Positions 28,301-36,016 of a stretch of DNA of 64,000 nt are shown one piece after another. A program made the position numbers and the translations under genes. The stretch's first letter is position 1, and each line of letters begins with the position of its first letter. Below the pieces are notes generated by a model. It ran no database searches. It saw nothing but the letters and a program-made list of their open reading frames with translations, and was not told where the DNA came from. This DNA comes from PLanc-01 sp034678485 (GTDB lineage: Bacteria; Planctomycetota; Phycisphaerae; Sedimentisphaerales; Anaerobacaceae), in contig JAXDBU010000014.1 in the NCBI GenBank assembly GCA_034678485.1, positions 1-64,000 of the forward strand, given 5' to 3'.

Positions 28301-28993
28301 CTGGGATATCTCAAGCAGTGCTTTCCCGACCAGGAACAGGAACCGAATCGCTGGGCGAGCCTTCGCGCCAAGCCGAACGATCTGAGCGTCACGACGGCAG
28401 AATTGGCTCGGATGGAAGAGTTTCTGACCCGGTTTGGAAAAGGGTGCTCCGTTCGTATCACGACTCTGCCCGGCCGGTCGGGCACAGCGACGAAACTGAC
28501 GATAACCACGCAGACTGACAGCGCACTCGAGTTGCCCATTGTGAAGGTTCGCGGCCTCAGACCTGATGATCCAGGTTTCAAACCTGGACGATGGACGCCT
28601 GCCGGCTGGGAACCCGGCGGCTGGATACCCGTCATGGTGGATGGCTCCAAGATAACGAGCGATGGAATCCACTATTTCACGGCAGAATACAGCAGGGGGC
28701 TCTCCGGCACGAGCAAAAGGCCCGCCGCCCCGGAGGCTCTGCGTTCGGAGCGCGTCGCAGGTCGCTGGGCGTTCATGCGGATGTTGCGCGGTCAACCACG
28801 AGGCGGGGACACCAAGCTTGCGATCACCCGGCCCCGACGCGATGACGAGGATCCGAACAAACCCTGGTACATCGTGATTGAAGCCAAGGAAGGGAACATC
28901 GAAATCCCGCTCAAGATCGAGTTCGTGACAGCGAATGAGAAGAGAATTCCGTTGGTTTTCGATCTGTGGCGGGAGGATCCAAATGTTCCGTGA
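25310..28993 (+). CDS. TssM/IcmF-like membrane GTPase/ATPase-type protein
   Basis: A 1227-residue protein with the TssM layout. Two N-terminal membrane helices (about residues 8-46) precede a cytosolic nucleotide-binding domain with a perfect P-loop, GESGAGKT at 114-121, and the switch-like segment VLLDTAGRL. A third helix follows (IVVAAALLVCIPVLAGLTV, about 429-447), then a large periplasmic region of roughly 780 residues. IcmF motifs such as LPWYLLLG, YILVTKSDK and GIYFTS are present. TssM spans the periplasm and links TssL to TssJ in type VI secretion; no TssJ is present here. AGGAG lies 11 bases before the ATG. It follows the TssL-like gene after a 112-base gap. Confidence 0.88.
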   Translation: MLPKPIRRMGCIAAAAVVAATCWMTSWGLCILAGIILLLVVLGLYWFLLKRMRSRKTGALHERVLASLISRVSPGDPEVAAKVDQLRRRFKDGILTFHRAGKNLYGLPWYLLLGESGAGKTEAIRHCGITFPAGLNDKYQGIGGTVNMDWWFTNHGVLLDTAGRLVEQAQAMRDNEWKEFLSLLRRYRPRCPINGAFLAVPADMLLMKTPEEIEKKGAAIARQFDTIRQTLDVRFPVYILVTKSDKIFGFREFFSCWNQDHQVNQMLGWSNPQPWDEPFKPQCTGEYLSEVQRQLIEQRLHLLRGNQDAEADDGDRPSMEAAYAFPQSFADIVPRLAIYLQQIFAADEQWRKPLFVRGIYFTSSMQEGAAMDRDLAAFLGIPAEQLPENIWRQDKALFLRDLFLKKAFREKGLVTDATDARRLWMRRKIVVAAALLVCIPVLAGLTVHKSLQLRDAQKALITPLRNANQPRARWSVMDACDVWKPADEIEPILSDLNKLHDVTIDPNWRAFRGLARYLQDVDKADIKEVYEIVYVRTFGPVVRAAENRLAGTVPPGERDFEELKELRGVLGVEQKGIDPNGPALCKALLALEQFLALRDAVGQFDKERKAIEESNYPVDAKSCSDAFEKMKLVQERMGRYADSAGYKNDPDLIQSLTTLQETLLRYASEQEKRSQALGAYTQDAKDGFQGMMAARLGEFDKALWSNRDHCFADCNATDRIMRAQNIVDLSKRIQAEHLFPETDDPNRPIAREKARQAWQELTKKLDTETLKGLIAGERDTKASPSPCFDPKIAGLVLATWRHISGQADEGVYKDYNDLYVWYWRQQYCADCFATKTLLPTPASAEHSWGERFEWLGKDFKPERVCEELKSLQHEVDAALKEIGVSQHVSQDTWPATLGKVKESWGKLGADPLIARATLLACSDLSDKYCLDRDGLDALNLYVNALCEKSFDLLVKSAGECVEKEWEWLRQEYVSRFPMNRDASDDCTDADPNRAIRVLGYLKQCFPDQEQEPNRWASLRAKPNDLSVTTAELARMEEFLTRFGKGCSVRITTLPGRSGTATKLTITTQTDSALELPIVKVRGLRPDDPGFKPGRWTPAGWEPGGWIPVMVDGSKITSDGIHYFTAEYSRGLSGTSKRPAAPEALRSERVAGRWAFMRMLRGQPRGGDTKLAITRPRRDDEDPNKPWYIVIEAKEGNIEIPLKIEFVTANEKRIPLVFDLWREDPNVP

Positions 28994-29029
28994 TCCGGGT
29001 CATAGATGGGCAGGAAATGAGGTGTGTCG

Positions 29030-29956
29030 ATGAAGTGTTCGCTGCTGGGGCTCGTGGGCCTGGAGGGCCTGACAAAGCGGATTCGCGTGGTGGTTTTTGG
29101 AAAACACCCGACCACGCCGGACTATATCGAGGAGATTGGGCTCAGCACCCCTGCCCTCGTGCAGGCCTACAAGCTGCTCTTCGAGGGCATCAAGGAGAAC
29201 ACCACGGGCAGTGACGGCTGGAGTGGGCTGAGCAATGGCCAGTTGATCGGTTTCGACCACAAGGGCATCCTGGATCTGGGGTCCGACATCATCGCAGTTC
29301 GGATCTGGCCTTCCAGGGACAGCACCGAGAAACGTGAGTTTCCCCTGATCGTATGCGTCCAGTGCTCTGCGGCCCCTCTGGAGTGGGTCCTGGGCGAGGT
29401 CCTGCCCTGTCTGGATGGAATCGGCGAGACCCTTGTGGAGACGTCTTCCCTGGCGGACGTGATGGCCCATGTGAGGGACCTCGAACGGCATCTCAACGAG
29501 CGTTTGCGGTCGGACCGGCCCAAAGCCGGACCTTGCAAGTCCTACGGCGAGGCGCTGGCCCAATTGGCCCAGTTGCCCGAGCTCTCCGCAGAGGGCACGG
29601 ACTTGGTCCGGACCCTCTACCACATCTCCGAGCGGGACCTGCTCGCAAAGTCCGGAGAGCCCTTCCTGGTGCGCATCCCCCTGAGCAAGACCACAGCGCC
29701 CCGAAGCGTTGCCGGATGGCTGCGTTTGCTGAGGGCCAAGTATGGTAAGAAGGTGCCTCTGATAGGGATCTGGCGCAACGAGGGGAGCTGGCTCGACCTG
29801 TTTATCGGCGGGTTGTTGCCCAGACAGTTGTACTGCATCCGCGTCCCGGCCGCCTGCGCCTTGGCGACGAGCATACCTTATCCCATCGATCCGGGATTTT
29901 GGGCCAGGTATGAACAGATCCTCAAAAGGGCTCGCTCCGGCCTCCAGCACAGATGA
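29030..29956 (+). CDS. TagF-like protein (DUF2094 type)
   Basis: A 308-residue soluble protein. Its N-terminal 120 residues resemble TagF: VVVFGKHPTTPDYIEEIGLS (the G-K-x-P-x-x-x-D-[FY] start), DGWSGLSNGQLIGF and IIAVRIWPSRDSTEKREFPL. In type VI systems TagF is a post-translational regulator that holds the apparatus inactive and works with Fha and the PpkA kinase. Here the C-terminal 150 residues diverge and I cannot name them. The ATG at 29030 has GAGG seven bases upstream; a GTG at 29024 is possible. It lies 36 bases after TssM, which strengthens the assignment, and it ends the operon. Confidence 0.6.
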   Translation: MKCSLLGLVGLEGLTKRIRVVVFGKHPTTPDYIEEIGLSTPALVQAYKLLFEGIKENTTGSDGWSGLSNGQLIGFDHKGILDLGSDIIAVRIWPSRDSTEKREFPLIVCVQCSAAPLEWVLGEVLPCLDGIGETLVETSSLADVMAHVRDLERHLNERLRSDRPKAGPCKSYGEALAQLAQLPELSAEGTDLVRTLYHISERDLLAKSGEPFLVRIPLSKTTAPRSVAGWLRLLRAKYGKKVPLIGIWRNEGSWLDLFIGGLLPRQLYCIRVPAACALATSIPYPIDPGFWARYEQILKRARSGLQHR

Positions 29957-30089
29957 CGCCGATGAGACAGACCTCGCAATTGCCCCTCACTCGCGGGGAC
30001 AGCGCAACGGAACCATGGTGGGTCGCCAATAGAAGAAACGCCATAAACCCTTGGCTTTCACGGGCTTACGACGTATCTGGAAAATGCAA

Positions 30090-30176
30090 CGGAGAGGGCG
30101 GGATTCGAACCCGCGGTACCGTAAACGGCACACTGGTTTTCGAAACCAGCTCGATCAGCCACTCCGACACCTCTCC
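30090..30176 (-). tRNA. tRNA-Ser (anticodon CGA)
   Basis: An 87-base cloverleaf on the minus strand. Acceptor GGAGAGG pairs with CCTCTCC and is followed by discriminator G. The anticodon stem CTGGT/ACCAG holds loop TTCGAAA, giving anticodon CGA for UCG codons. The long variable arm (tgtgccgtttacggtac) is typical of serine tRNAs, and the T loop GTTCGAA is normal. The 3' CCA is not encoded. Protein-like reading frames crossing this stretch are therefore not genes. Confidence 0.97.
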
Positions 30177-30316
30177 GTGTGGCGATCTTATCGGGCCCTC
30201 ACGCGTGAGGGGTCGCATTCGCGACGACCTCATGCAAAAGCCCTCGTGTACTTATCGTCTATATTGTACCTTGCATTCACGCTGCGGCAAACAAAAAACC
30301 GCAGCCGATCTGGCTG

Positions 30317-31120
30317 TCAATCGGTGTGGAACACCTCTTCCATGCCCTTCCACTGCTCACCCTCCGGCGTGCCGGGGAGGCGGACCTGCAGCGGGTCGGT
30401 GTATGTCCACCAGGTCTTCGTCACTTCGTCCGCGATGCCGGCCATGTCGGCCTTGAAATCGTTGCCGACGTACTCGAAGTAGCTGAACAGGAGGTACTCG
30501 CCGGGCTTGATCTGGCCCAGGTAGATGGAGTAGTTGCGGATATTGGCCCGTTCGATGGCCGCGAGAACGCCGGGCCAGACCACCGCATGCATCTGGGTGT
30601 AGGCGAGGATGTTCTTCTGGGGCATCCCGATGATCGAGCCGTGACGGGACTTCACCTCGCTTGCCTTGTAGGCCGGCCCGCTGTGGTGGAACACCTCCTC
30701 CCAACTGGCCCACCATTCGCCTTCTCTTGCGGTCGGCAGGGGTCTCTGGAGAGGGTCTGTGTTCTTCCACCACTCCTGGGTGGTCTTGTCCTTCTTCATC
30801 TTGGCCATGTCGGCGTCGAAGTTCTTGCCTGTGTACTCGTAGTAGCTGAACAGGTAGTGCTCGCCCGGCGTGACTTCGCCGAGGTAGATGGAGTAGTTGT
30901 CGATGTTGGCCTTGTCGATCATCTTGAGCACGCCGGGCCAGGTCTCCGCATGGAGCTTCTTGTACTCCGCGATGCTCGCCTCGGGGATGGCGATCACCGA
31001 TCCGTGCCGCTGGACCTTGGGTTTGGCGACGGACACTTCGAGACTGCACTTGCACCCACAAAGCGAAACCAGACAAAGACTTGCAGCCGCGAGGATTGCG
31101 ATCTTCCCGTTCCTGGGCAT
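30317..31120 (-). CDS. Lipoprotein with two tandem L-rhamnose-mutarotase domains
   Basis: A 267-residue protein with a lipoprotein signal (ILAAASLCLVSLCGC, lipobox LCGC) and two copies of the roughly 105-residue L-rhamnose mutarotase fold. Copy 1 has RHGSVIAIPEASIAEYKKLH and ETWPGVLKMIDKANIDNYSI. Copy 2 has RHGSIIGMPQKNILAYTQMH and VVWPGVLAAIERANIRNYSI. The family interconverts alpha and beta rhamnose in the cytosol as a single-domain dimer, so a secreted, membrane-anchored tandem form is unusual. The ATG at 31120 has AGGAGG upstream. It lies 32 bases after the sugar symporter, suggesting it presents the right anomer to the transporter. Confidence 0.85.
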   Translation of the reverse strand: MPRNGKIAILAAASLCLVSLCGCKCSLEVSVAKPKVQRHGSVIAIPEASIAEYKKLHAETWPGVLKMIDKANIDNYSIYLGEVTPGEHYLFSYYEYTGKNFDADMAKMKKDKTTQEWWKNTDPLQRPLPTAREGEWWASWEEVFHHSGPAYKASEVKSRHGSIIGMPQKNILAYTQMHAVVWPGVLAAIERANIRNYSIYLGQIKPGEYLLFSYFEYVGNDFKADMAGIADEVTKTWWTYTDPLQVRLPGTPEGEQWKGMEEVFHTD

Positions 31121-31152
31121 TTGAGAGCCTCCTGAATTCAGATAGATATCGC

Positions 31153-33012
31153 TCATTTCACCAATCCGAAGAACCGCTGCGTCGCCTCCGTGGAGAAGAC
31201 GATGTACAGACAGATCATGATCACGAAGAGCAGTCCGGCCATCACCTTGTAGTTGAGGATGCCCTTCCAGCCGGGCTCGGCCAATGCGTGGAGCGGGTTC
31301 TTCCACACCAGCCGCTCGCTCTGCGCCGTGTGCTGGTGCGGCCAGATCAACGAGGCTGCAACAAGGACCACGGAGCAGATCACGAACAGGTAGAACGAAG
31401 CCATCATGAACTGCACGTTCCAGTGCGTGTATTCCTTATACCAGTCCAGCAGGAACACGGTAAGCCCGAGCAGCGACCCGATGGCCAGCGTCGCCAGAGC
31501 GCCGCGACTGGAGGCCCGACGCCAGAAGACGCCCCAGAGGAAGACCGTCGTGATCGGAGGCGCCAGGTAGGAGATGACGGTGTTCGAGCCTTTGTAGATG
31601 CTCTCGAACTTCGCGATGAACGGCGACCATACGATCGCCAGAAGCATCGCGACGACGGTGGCGATCCGACCGATGACGACCAACTTGCGATCCGAGGTTC
31701 CGGGCCGCCATCGGCGATATAGATCGTAGCTGAACAGCGTCGCGATGGAGTTCAACGCACCGGAGACTGTGCTCATCAGAGCGGCCAGCAGGGCCGCCGC
31801 CAGGACGCCTCGCATGCCCACGGGCAACAGCTCCAGGATCATGTGGGCGTATACCGCATCGGACTTGGCCTTGAGCACCTTGCGCTCGACCAGCGAGGTC
31901 ATGGTCTCGCTTACCTGCTGCTTCTGGAGGCCGGTCTGCTCCACGACGTAGTCCACACGGACGTCTTTCTCGGGACCATCGTAGTCCTGGATCGCCTGAT
32001 ACACCTGTTTCTCTGCGGGGGACAGTTCCACCTGCACCGTCTGGCCCGCTTCGACCTTCAACACGGGCAGCGCCGTCACCTTGTGCTGGTGCAGCAGGGC
32101 GAGCATGATCGTCCCCGGGAAGACGAAGATGAACACCGGCAGGATCTTGATGAACCCTGCGAACAACGGCCCGACCCGTGCGTGATTCTCATCCTTGGCG
32201 CCGAGCACCCGCTGTACGATGGTCTGGTCGGCGCACCAGTACCACAGGCCGATGATCGGGTACCCGAGCAGCACCGAGTACCAGGGCAGGCCGGCGGGGT
32301 CCTGCGCGCTGCGCAGCACCGTCAGCTTGACCGGATCGACATTCGACGCGACGCCTGACCAGCCCCCAACATGGTAGAGACCAACTAATGTGATGGAGAT
32401 CGCTCCGATCAGCAGGATGATCGTCTGCAGCGACTCGGTCAGCACGACGGCCAGCAGGCCGCCGACGACGGTATAGATGCCCGTCAGAACCGCGGTGCCG
32501 ATGATGCTGGTCCACTTGTCGATGCCGAACATCACTTCCAGCACGACGGCCCCTGTGTAGAGCGTGAAGCCGATATGGATCACGATGGCCGAAACGATGG
32601 ACAGCGCGGCCAGCCAGTCGCGACACCCCCGGCTGTATCGCTGCTCCAGGAAATCGGGCAGCGTCGCAACCTTCGAGCGGAAGTAGAAGGGTGCGAAGAA
32701 CAGAGACAGCGTAATCAGCAGGAAGGGAGCCATCCACTCGAAGTTGCCGTAAGCCAGGCCGTTCAGGTACCCTTCTTGCGCCTGACTGACGAGATGGATC
32801 GTCGAGATGTTCGTCGAGAACAGGGCCAGTCCGATAACCGGCCAGGTCAACGTGCCACCGGCGAGAAAGTAGCTGCGATCCGCTTCGCCCTTGCGGCGAC
32901 GCAAGCCGACCCAGCAGCCGATGCCCACGATGACCACCAGATACAGAATGATCACGGCCATGTCAATGGTCCCGATGGCCATCCTGCCCGCCGCGAGAAT
33001 CCCTGCCGTCAT
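31153..33012 (-). CDS. SSS-family sodium:sugar symporter with inserted domain
   Basis: A 619-residue sodium:solute symporter of the SGLT branch. Family landmarks are WPVIGLALFSTNISTIHLVS near the start, YGNFEWMAPFLLITLSLFFA, LLGYPIIGLWYWCADQTIVQ (compare the SGLT C-[AT]-D-Q-x-x-x-Q motif) and LLAALMSTVSGALNSIATLF in the sodium-site helix. Between the seventh and eighth core helices lies an insert of about 75 residues (about 315-389) resembling a winged helix. ATG 33012 is chosen; later ATGs at 32979 and 32958 are possible. With the mutarotase gene downstream it probably imports a deoxy- or other hexose. Confidence 0.9.
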   Translation of the reverse strand: MTAGILAAGRMAIGTIDMAVIILYLVVIVGIGCWVGLRRRKGEADRSYFLAGGTLTWPVIGLALFSTNISTIHLVSQAQEGYLNGLAYGNFEWMAPFLLITLSLFFAPFYFRSKVATLPDFLEQRYSRGCRDWLAALSIVSAIVIHIGFTLYTGAVVLEVMFGIDKWTSIIGTAVLTGIYTVVGGLLAVVLTESLQTIILLIGAISITLVGLYHVGGWSGVASNVDPVKLTVLRSAQDPAGLPWYSVLLGYPIIGLWYWCADQTIVQRVLGAKDENHARVGPLFAGFIKILPVFIFVFPGTIMLALLHQHKVTALPVLKVEAGQTVQVELSPAEKQVYQAIQDYDGPEKDVRVDYVVEQTGLQKQQVSETMTSLVERKVLKAKSDAVYAHMILELLPVGMRGVLAAALLAALMSTVSGALNSIATLFSYDLYRRWRPGTSDRKLVVIGRIATVVAMLLAIVWSPFIAKFESIYKGSNTVISYLAPPITTVFLWGVFWRRASSRGALATLAIGSLLGLTVFLLDWYKEYTHWNVQFMMASFYLFVICSVVLVAASLIWPHQHTAQSERLVWKNPLHALAEPGWKGILNYKVMAGLLFVIMICLYIVFSTEATQRFFGLVK

Positions 33013-33384
33013 GTTCGACGCCCTTTCACAACTACCCGTACAGGACCCCCCAATCACTTGCTGGTGCAGTATAGGCTTGCGACGACAAAAAGCAACCCCG
33101 CGTCGGAGAATCGTTCGCGCCGGGTGCGATTCATGCTTGCAGTGGGTTCTTTCGAGCCTCGGGAATCGACCCTGCCATTCCTGCCACACTTGCCCTTGAC
33201 CCCCGATCGCGGGGCCAAGCAGGAACCCAGGAACCGTGGCATGCGACGTGTCTGAGGAAGTGGATTCCCGCCTGCGCGGGAATGACAATCGCGGGGCTCC
33301 GCAGACTGCTCTTGCACACACACAAGCACAGTCCATACGCCCCCTCTGCACCGGCAGCCACATCCCACGCACCGAGAAGCCACC
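33013..33384. other. Intergenic region between symporter and nuclease gene
   Basis: No gene is supported in these 372 bases. It must hold the symporter promoter and contains at least two short inverted repeats: the dispersed-type hairpin annotated at 33264-33283, and cccc-gatcgc-gggg at about 33202-33215. Confidence 0.5.
33264..33283. repeat. Hairpin of the dispersed attcccgc-type repeat
   Basis: attcccgc and gcgggaat form an 8-bp perfect stem around ctgc. Read through in the minus direction it gives the peptide FPRRRES, well known from spurious ORFs over dispersed intergenic repeats in many bacteria. Only one copy was seen in this window. Confidence 0.55.
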
Positions 33385-34632
33385 CTACGTGACGCCTCGG
33401 CTCCTCGCGGCCTCGAGGGCCGCCAGGACCGGCTCGATCTTCAGAGCGGTCTTGTAGACCAGGACGTTGTCCGCGATCTCGGCGCCTTCGCGAAGCGAGA
33501 TCTGTGGCACGACCAAGAGGATTCTGTGCTTGCGGAATCGACGGAGCGTCTCTCGCTTGTGCTCCAGGTATTCCGGCGTCCAAAAGCCGACGATCTCAAG
33601 GAAGACCTCCGTGCCGTCCTCGTGACGGAAGGTGAAATCCGGAACGAATGTCGCCTGATGCTCGTGCAGGATGTCACCCTCGCGGATGAGTTGCCAGCCG
33701 TCGCGAGCCGGGCCAAACTTGTTCGCAAAGGATTCCTCCAGAGCGGAGTCGAACTCCTCCGGCGCAGGCAGGTGGCTCGTGAAGCGATCCACATCGGAGA
33801 TCGCAAGGTGGGCCTTGGTCTTCCAGGGCGTTTGCAGGACAGCCGTCAGTTCCCAGCCCTTGCAGGCCAGCAACGCCGGCAGAAAGCGGGCGAAGTTCAC
33901 CCCGTACCGTCGGGTCTCGTGCAGCAGTGACGCCGGGCCGGAGAATGTGATGCAATACGTAGCATGGGCATCCCGCCCATGAGGGCACGGGCAGGATGCC
34001 CGTGCTACGGTGATTTCATGCAGCAGCCTCGCGAGCTTTGCGTAGCGGAGGATCGTCTTGAGATCGGCAGTCGCCGTGACAGTCATCGTCTCGGCGCGAT
34101 ACAGCGCCGCCTGGAGCTGCGCGACGTTATACCGAGAGAGAAACGCGCCCGCGTCAGGATAGCCTGGAAAGCTCGCGAGCTGCTGGAACGAAATGACATC
34201 CGCATAGAGCGTCCGCTCAATCTCGTCCCAGGGTTTGGCGAGTTCCTCAGCGAGCTGCGTCTTGGCCTGGTCTTCCTGGTGCTCGAAGAGCCGGTCCGGC
34301 GTCCGCACGAGCGGATGCAACCTCGCGGCCTTCGAGAAGACCTCCAGCCGGAGCTTGGAAGCGGTGCCCGCGGAATCCGCTTCGTAGACGCTCGCATCGT
34401 CAAGCAGCTTGCAGAAGGCCTGGAGGCGCCGGACCGGGCAGTCGGGCTCGTCCGCGAAGATCGCTTCAATTTCCTTGTGCAGCGAGCGGCGCTGGCGGCC
34501 CGCGCCGTTGCGATAGACCGCGAGCATCCGCTCGGCGTACTCGCGATAGTGCCGATGCGTCCCCTGCGTGAGTCGGTCGGGGACGGCCCGCCCGTCCCTA
34601 TACTCGACGATGGACTGTTCGCTCGTAAGCAT
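33385..34632 (-). CDS. DUF790/Bax1-type nuclease partner of XPB helicase
   Basis: A 415-residue DUF790 protein, the family of archaeal Bax1, a structure-specific nuclease that binds XPB helicase. The N-terminal half has helical segments such as RLQAFCKLLDDASVYEADSA and a central GPASLLHETRRYGVNFARFL. The C-terminal half has the PD-(D/E)XK-like series FVPDFTFRHEDGTEVFLEIV, then FWTPEYLEHKRETLRRF. It starts inside the helicase gene (35-base overlap), a tight pairing. Residues about 209-225 (VARASCPCPHGRDAHAT) are encoded by a repeat element and are probably an insertion. Confidence 0.85.
   Translation of the reverse strand: MLTSEQSIVEYRDGRAVPDRLTQGTHRHYREYAERMLAVYRNGAGRQRRSLHKEIEAIFADEPDCPVRRLQAFCKLLDDASVYEADSAGTASKLRLEVFSKAARLHPLVRTPDRLFEHQEDQAKTQLAEELAKPWDEIERTLYADVISFQQLASFPGYPDAGAFLSRYNVAQLQAALYRAETMTVTATADLKTILRYAKLARLLHEITVARASCPCPHGRDAHATYCITFSGPASLLHETRRYGVNFARFLPALLACKGWELTAVLQTPWKTKAHLAISDVDRFTSHLPAPEEFDSALEESFANKFGPARDGWQLIREGDILHEHQATFVPDFTFRHEDGTEVFLEIVGFWTPEYLEHKRETLRRFRKHRILLVVPQISLREGAEIADNVLVYKTALKIEPVLAALEAARSRGVT
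33959..34008. repeat. REP-like double hairpin inside the DUF790 gene, copy 2
   Basis: Two adjacent perfect hairpins, catgggc-atccc-gcccatg (33963-33981) and gcacgggc-aggat-gcccgtgc (33985-34005), lie between outer arms gtagca and tgctac (33959-33964, 34003-34008). It keeps the nuclease gene in frame. A related copy is at 21791-21841. Confidence 0.8.
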
Positions 34633-36016
34633 CGCTTCTTCGTCTCTTGCGGGACCGCTCCACGTCCTTCGTGTCCTCGCAGACCACCTCGTACAGCGTC
34701 GCTCGCGCGTCGCCGGAGCGGCGCAGGACCCGCCCGAGTCGCTGTGTCGCCTGGCGCGTCGATGCCTGTCCACCGATGACAACGGCCACCTTGGCCTCGG
34801 GGACATCGACGCCCTCATCAAGAACGCGATTGGCAACCAGCACGGTGAACTGGCCCTTCGCGAATCCGTCGAGCACGGCCAATCGTTCCCGCTTGGGCGT
34901 GTGTGACAGGATGCTCGGCACCAGGAACCGTTTCGAGACCTCGATCGCCATCGGGTTGGAGCCTGCGAAGACGATGGTTTGCTGGCCATAGTGGAGCCGG
35001 AAGAGGTCCTCCAGGACGCGGAGCTTCTCGGCCGCCCGATCCTCGATGGACTGCTTGAGATAGTAGGCTTTTTGTGCGTGGCGGGCCTGCGGGTCCTTGC
35101 CCATCTCCTTGCACAGGTCCTGCCAGGAGTAGCCGGGCAGTTCCTTCCGTCGGGACATGATGAAGTGCCGCACGGTCCGGCTGCACTGCTCATACGTCGC
35201 CTGCTCGACGTCCGTCAGCGCCACCGGGATGCGGACTACGTCAAAATCCGCGAGCGTCGAGCCTCGCACGTGCTGGAACGGCAGGTCGTACACGACCGGG
35301 CCGATGAGCCAATCGAGATCCGTGTGCAGGCCGTCGGACCGCTGTGGCGTCGCGGTCAGTCCCAGCCGCATGGGCGCGGCGCACAAGATCGCCGCCTCGC
35401 GCCGGCACCGCCCGGGCAGGTGGTGCTCCTCGTCGAAGATCAGCAGACCGAAACCCGCGCCCATCTTGTCCATGTGGATGTACGCGCTGTCGTACGTCGT
35501 CACGGTTATCGGGCGGATGTCGAAGGTCGTGTCGCCCACAATGCCGGCGTCGTAGCCGAACGTCGCCAGAATCCGCCGGTGCCACTGGTACATCAGGTCT
35601 CGCACGGGCGCCACGACGAGCGTCGCCACTTGCGTCTGGGCCATTGCGGCGAACGCCACCTCCGTTTTGCCGGTCCCAGTCGGCATGATGACCTGCCCCC
35701 GCCGGTTCGCCCGTGCCCAGGCCACGAGAGCCTCCCTCTGCTCAACACGAGGCTCGGGCAGATCCTTCTTGGGCCACGAGACCCGTGCCGGCGCAGGCAC
35801 CGCATCGTGAAAGCGAGGTCCGAACCGCCGACTCAGCGCAACCCGCATTGTTGCGTAGTGCATCGCATCGCCGCGCCAGGCCCCGACGCGCGGGTCCCAC
35901 TTCCACACGGCGCTCTCGGGCGCCGCCAGGAGGTTCTGCGGTTGCGGCCCGGTCAGCAGGAGCGTCCCCCGGTCAAATGATAGAACAACCAGTGCCTGTA
36001 ATCCATGATCCGTCAT
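34598..36016 (-). CDS. XPB/Ssl2-like superfamily 2 helicase
   Basis: A 472-residue helicase: Walker A IMPTGTGKTEVAFAAMA (about residue 113), motif II LLIFDEEHHLPG, motif III LGLTATPQRSDG, motif V VLDEGVDVPEAKVAVVIGGQ and motif VI STRQATQRLGRVLRR. The N-terminal domain (TGPQPQNLLAAPESAVWKWD) resembles the damage-recognition-type domain of XPB. XPB-type helicases open DNA in nucleotide excision repair; bacterial and archaeal ones often pair with Bax1. Its 3' end overlaps the DUF790 gene, as expected for a helicase-nuclease pair. Confidence 0.9.
   Translation of the reverse strand: MTDHGLQALVVLSFDRGTLLLTGPQPQNLLAAPESAVWKWDPRVGAWRGDAMHYATMRVALSRRFGPRFHDAVPAPARVSWPKKDLPEPRVEQREALVAWARANRRGQVIMPTGTGKTEVAFAAMAQTQVATLVVAPVRDLMYQWHRRILATFGYDAGIVGDTTFDIRPITVTTYDSAYIHMDKMGAGFGLLIFDEEHHLPGRCRREAAILCAAPMRLGLTATPQRSDGLHTDLDWLIGPVVYDLPFQHVRGSTLADFDVVRIPVALTDVEQATYEQCSRTVRHFIMSRRKELPGYSWQDLCKEMGKDPQARHAQKAYYLKQSIEDRAAEKLRVLEDLFRLHYGQQTIVFAGSNPMAIEVSKRFLVPSILSHTPKRERLAVLDGFAKGQFTVLVANRVLDEGVDVPEAKVAVVIGGQASTRQATQRLGRVLRRSGDARATLYEVVCEDTKDVERSRKRRRSDAYERTVHRRV

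Noticed and set aside
29953..30482. Two plus-strand frames after TagF
   Set aside because: Both cross a perfect tRNA-Ser cloverleaf.
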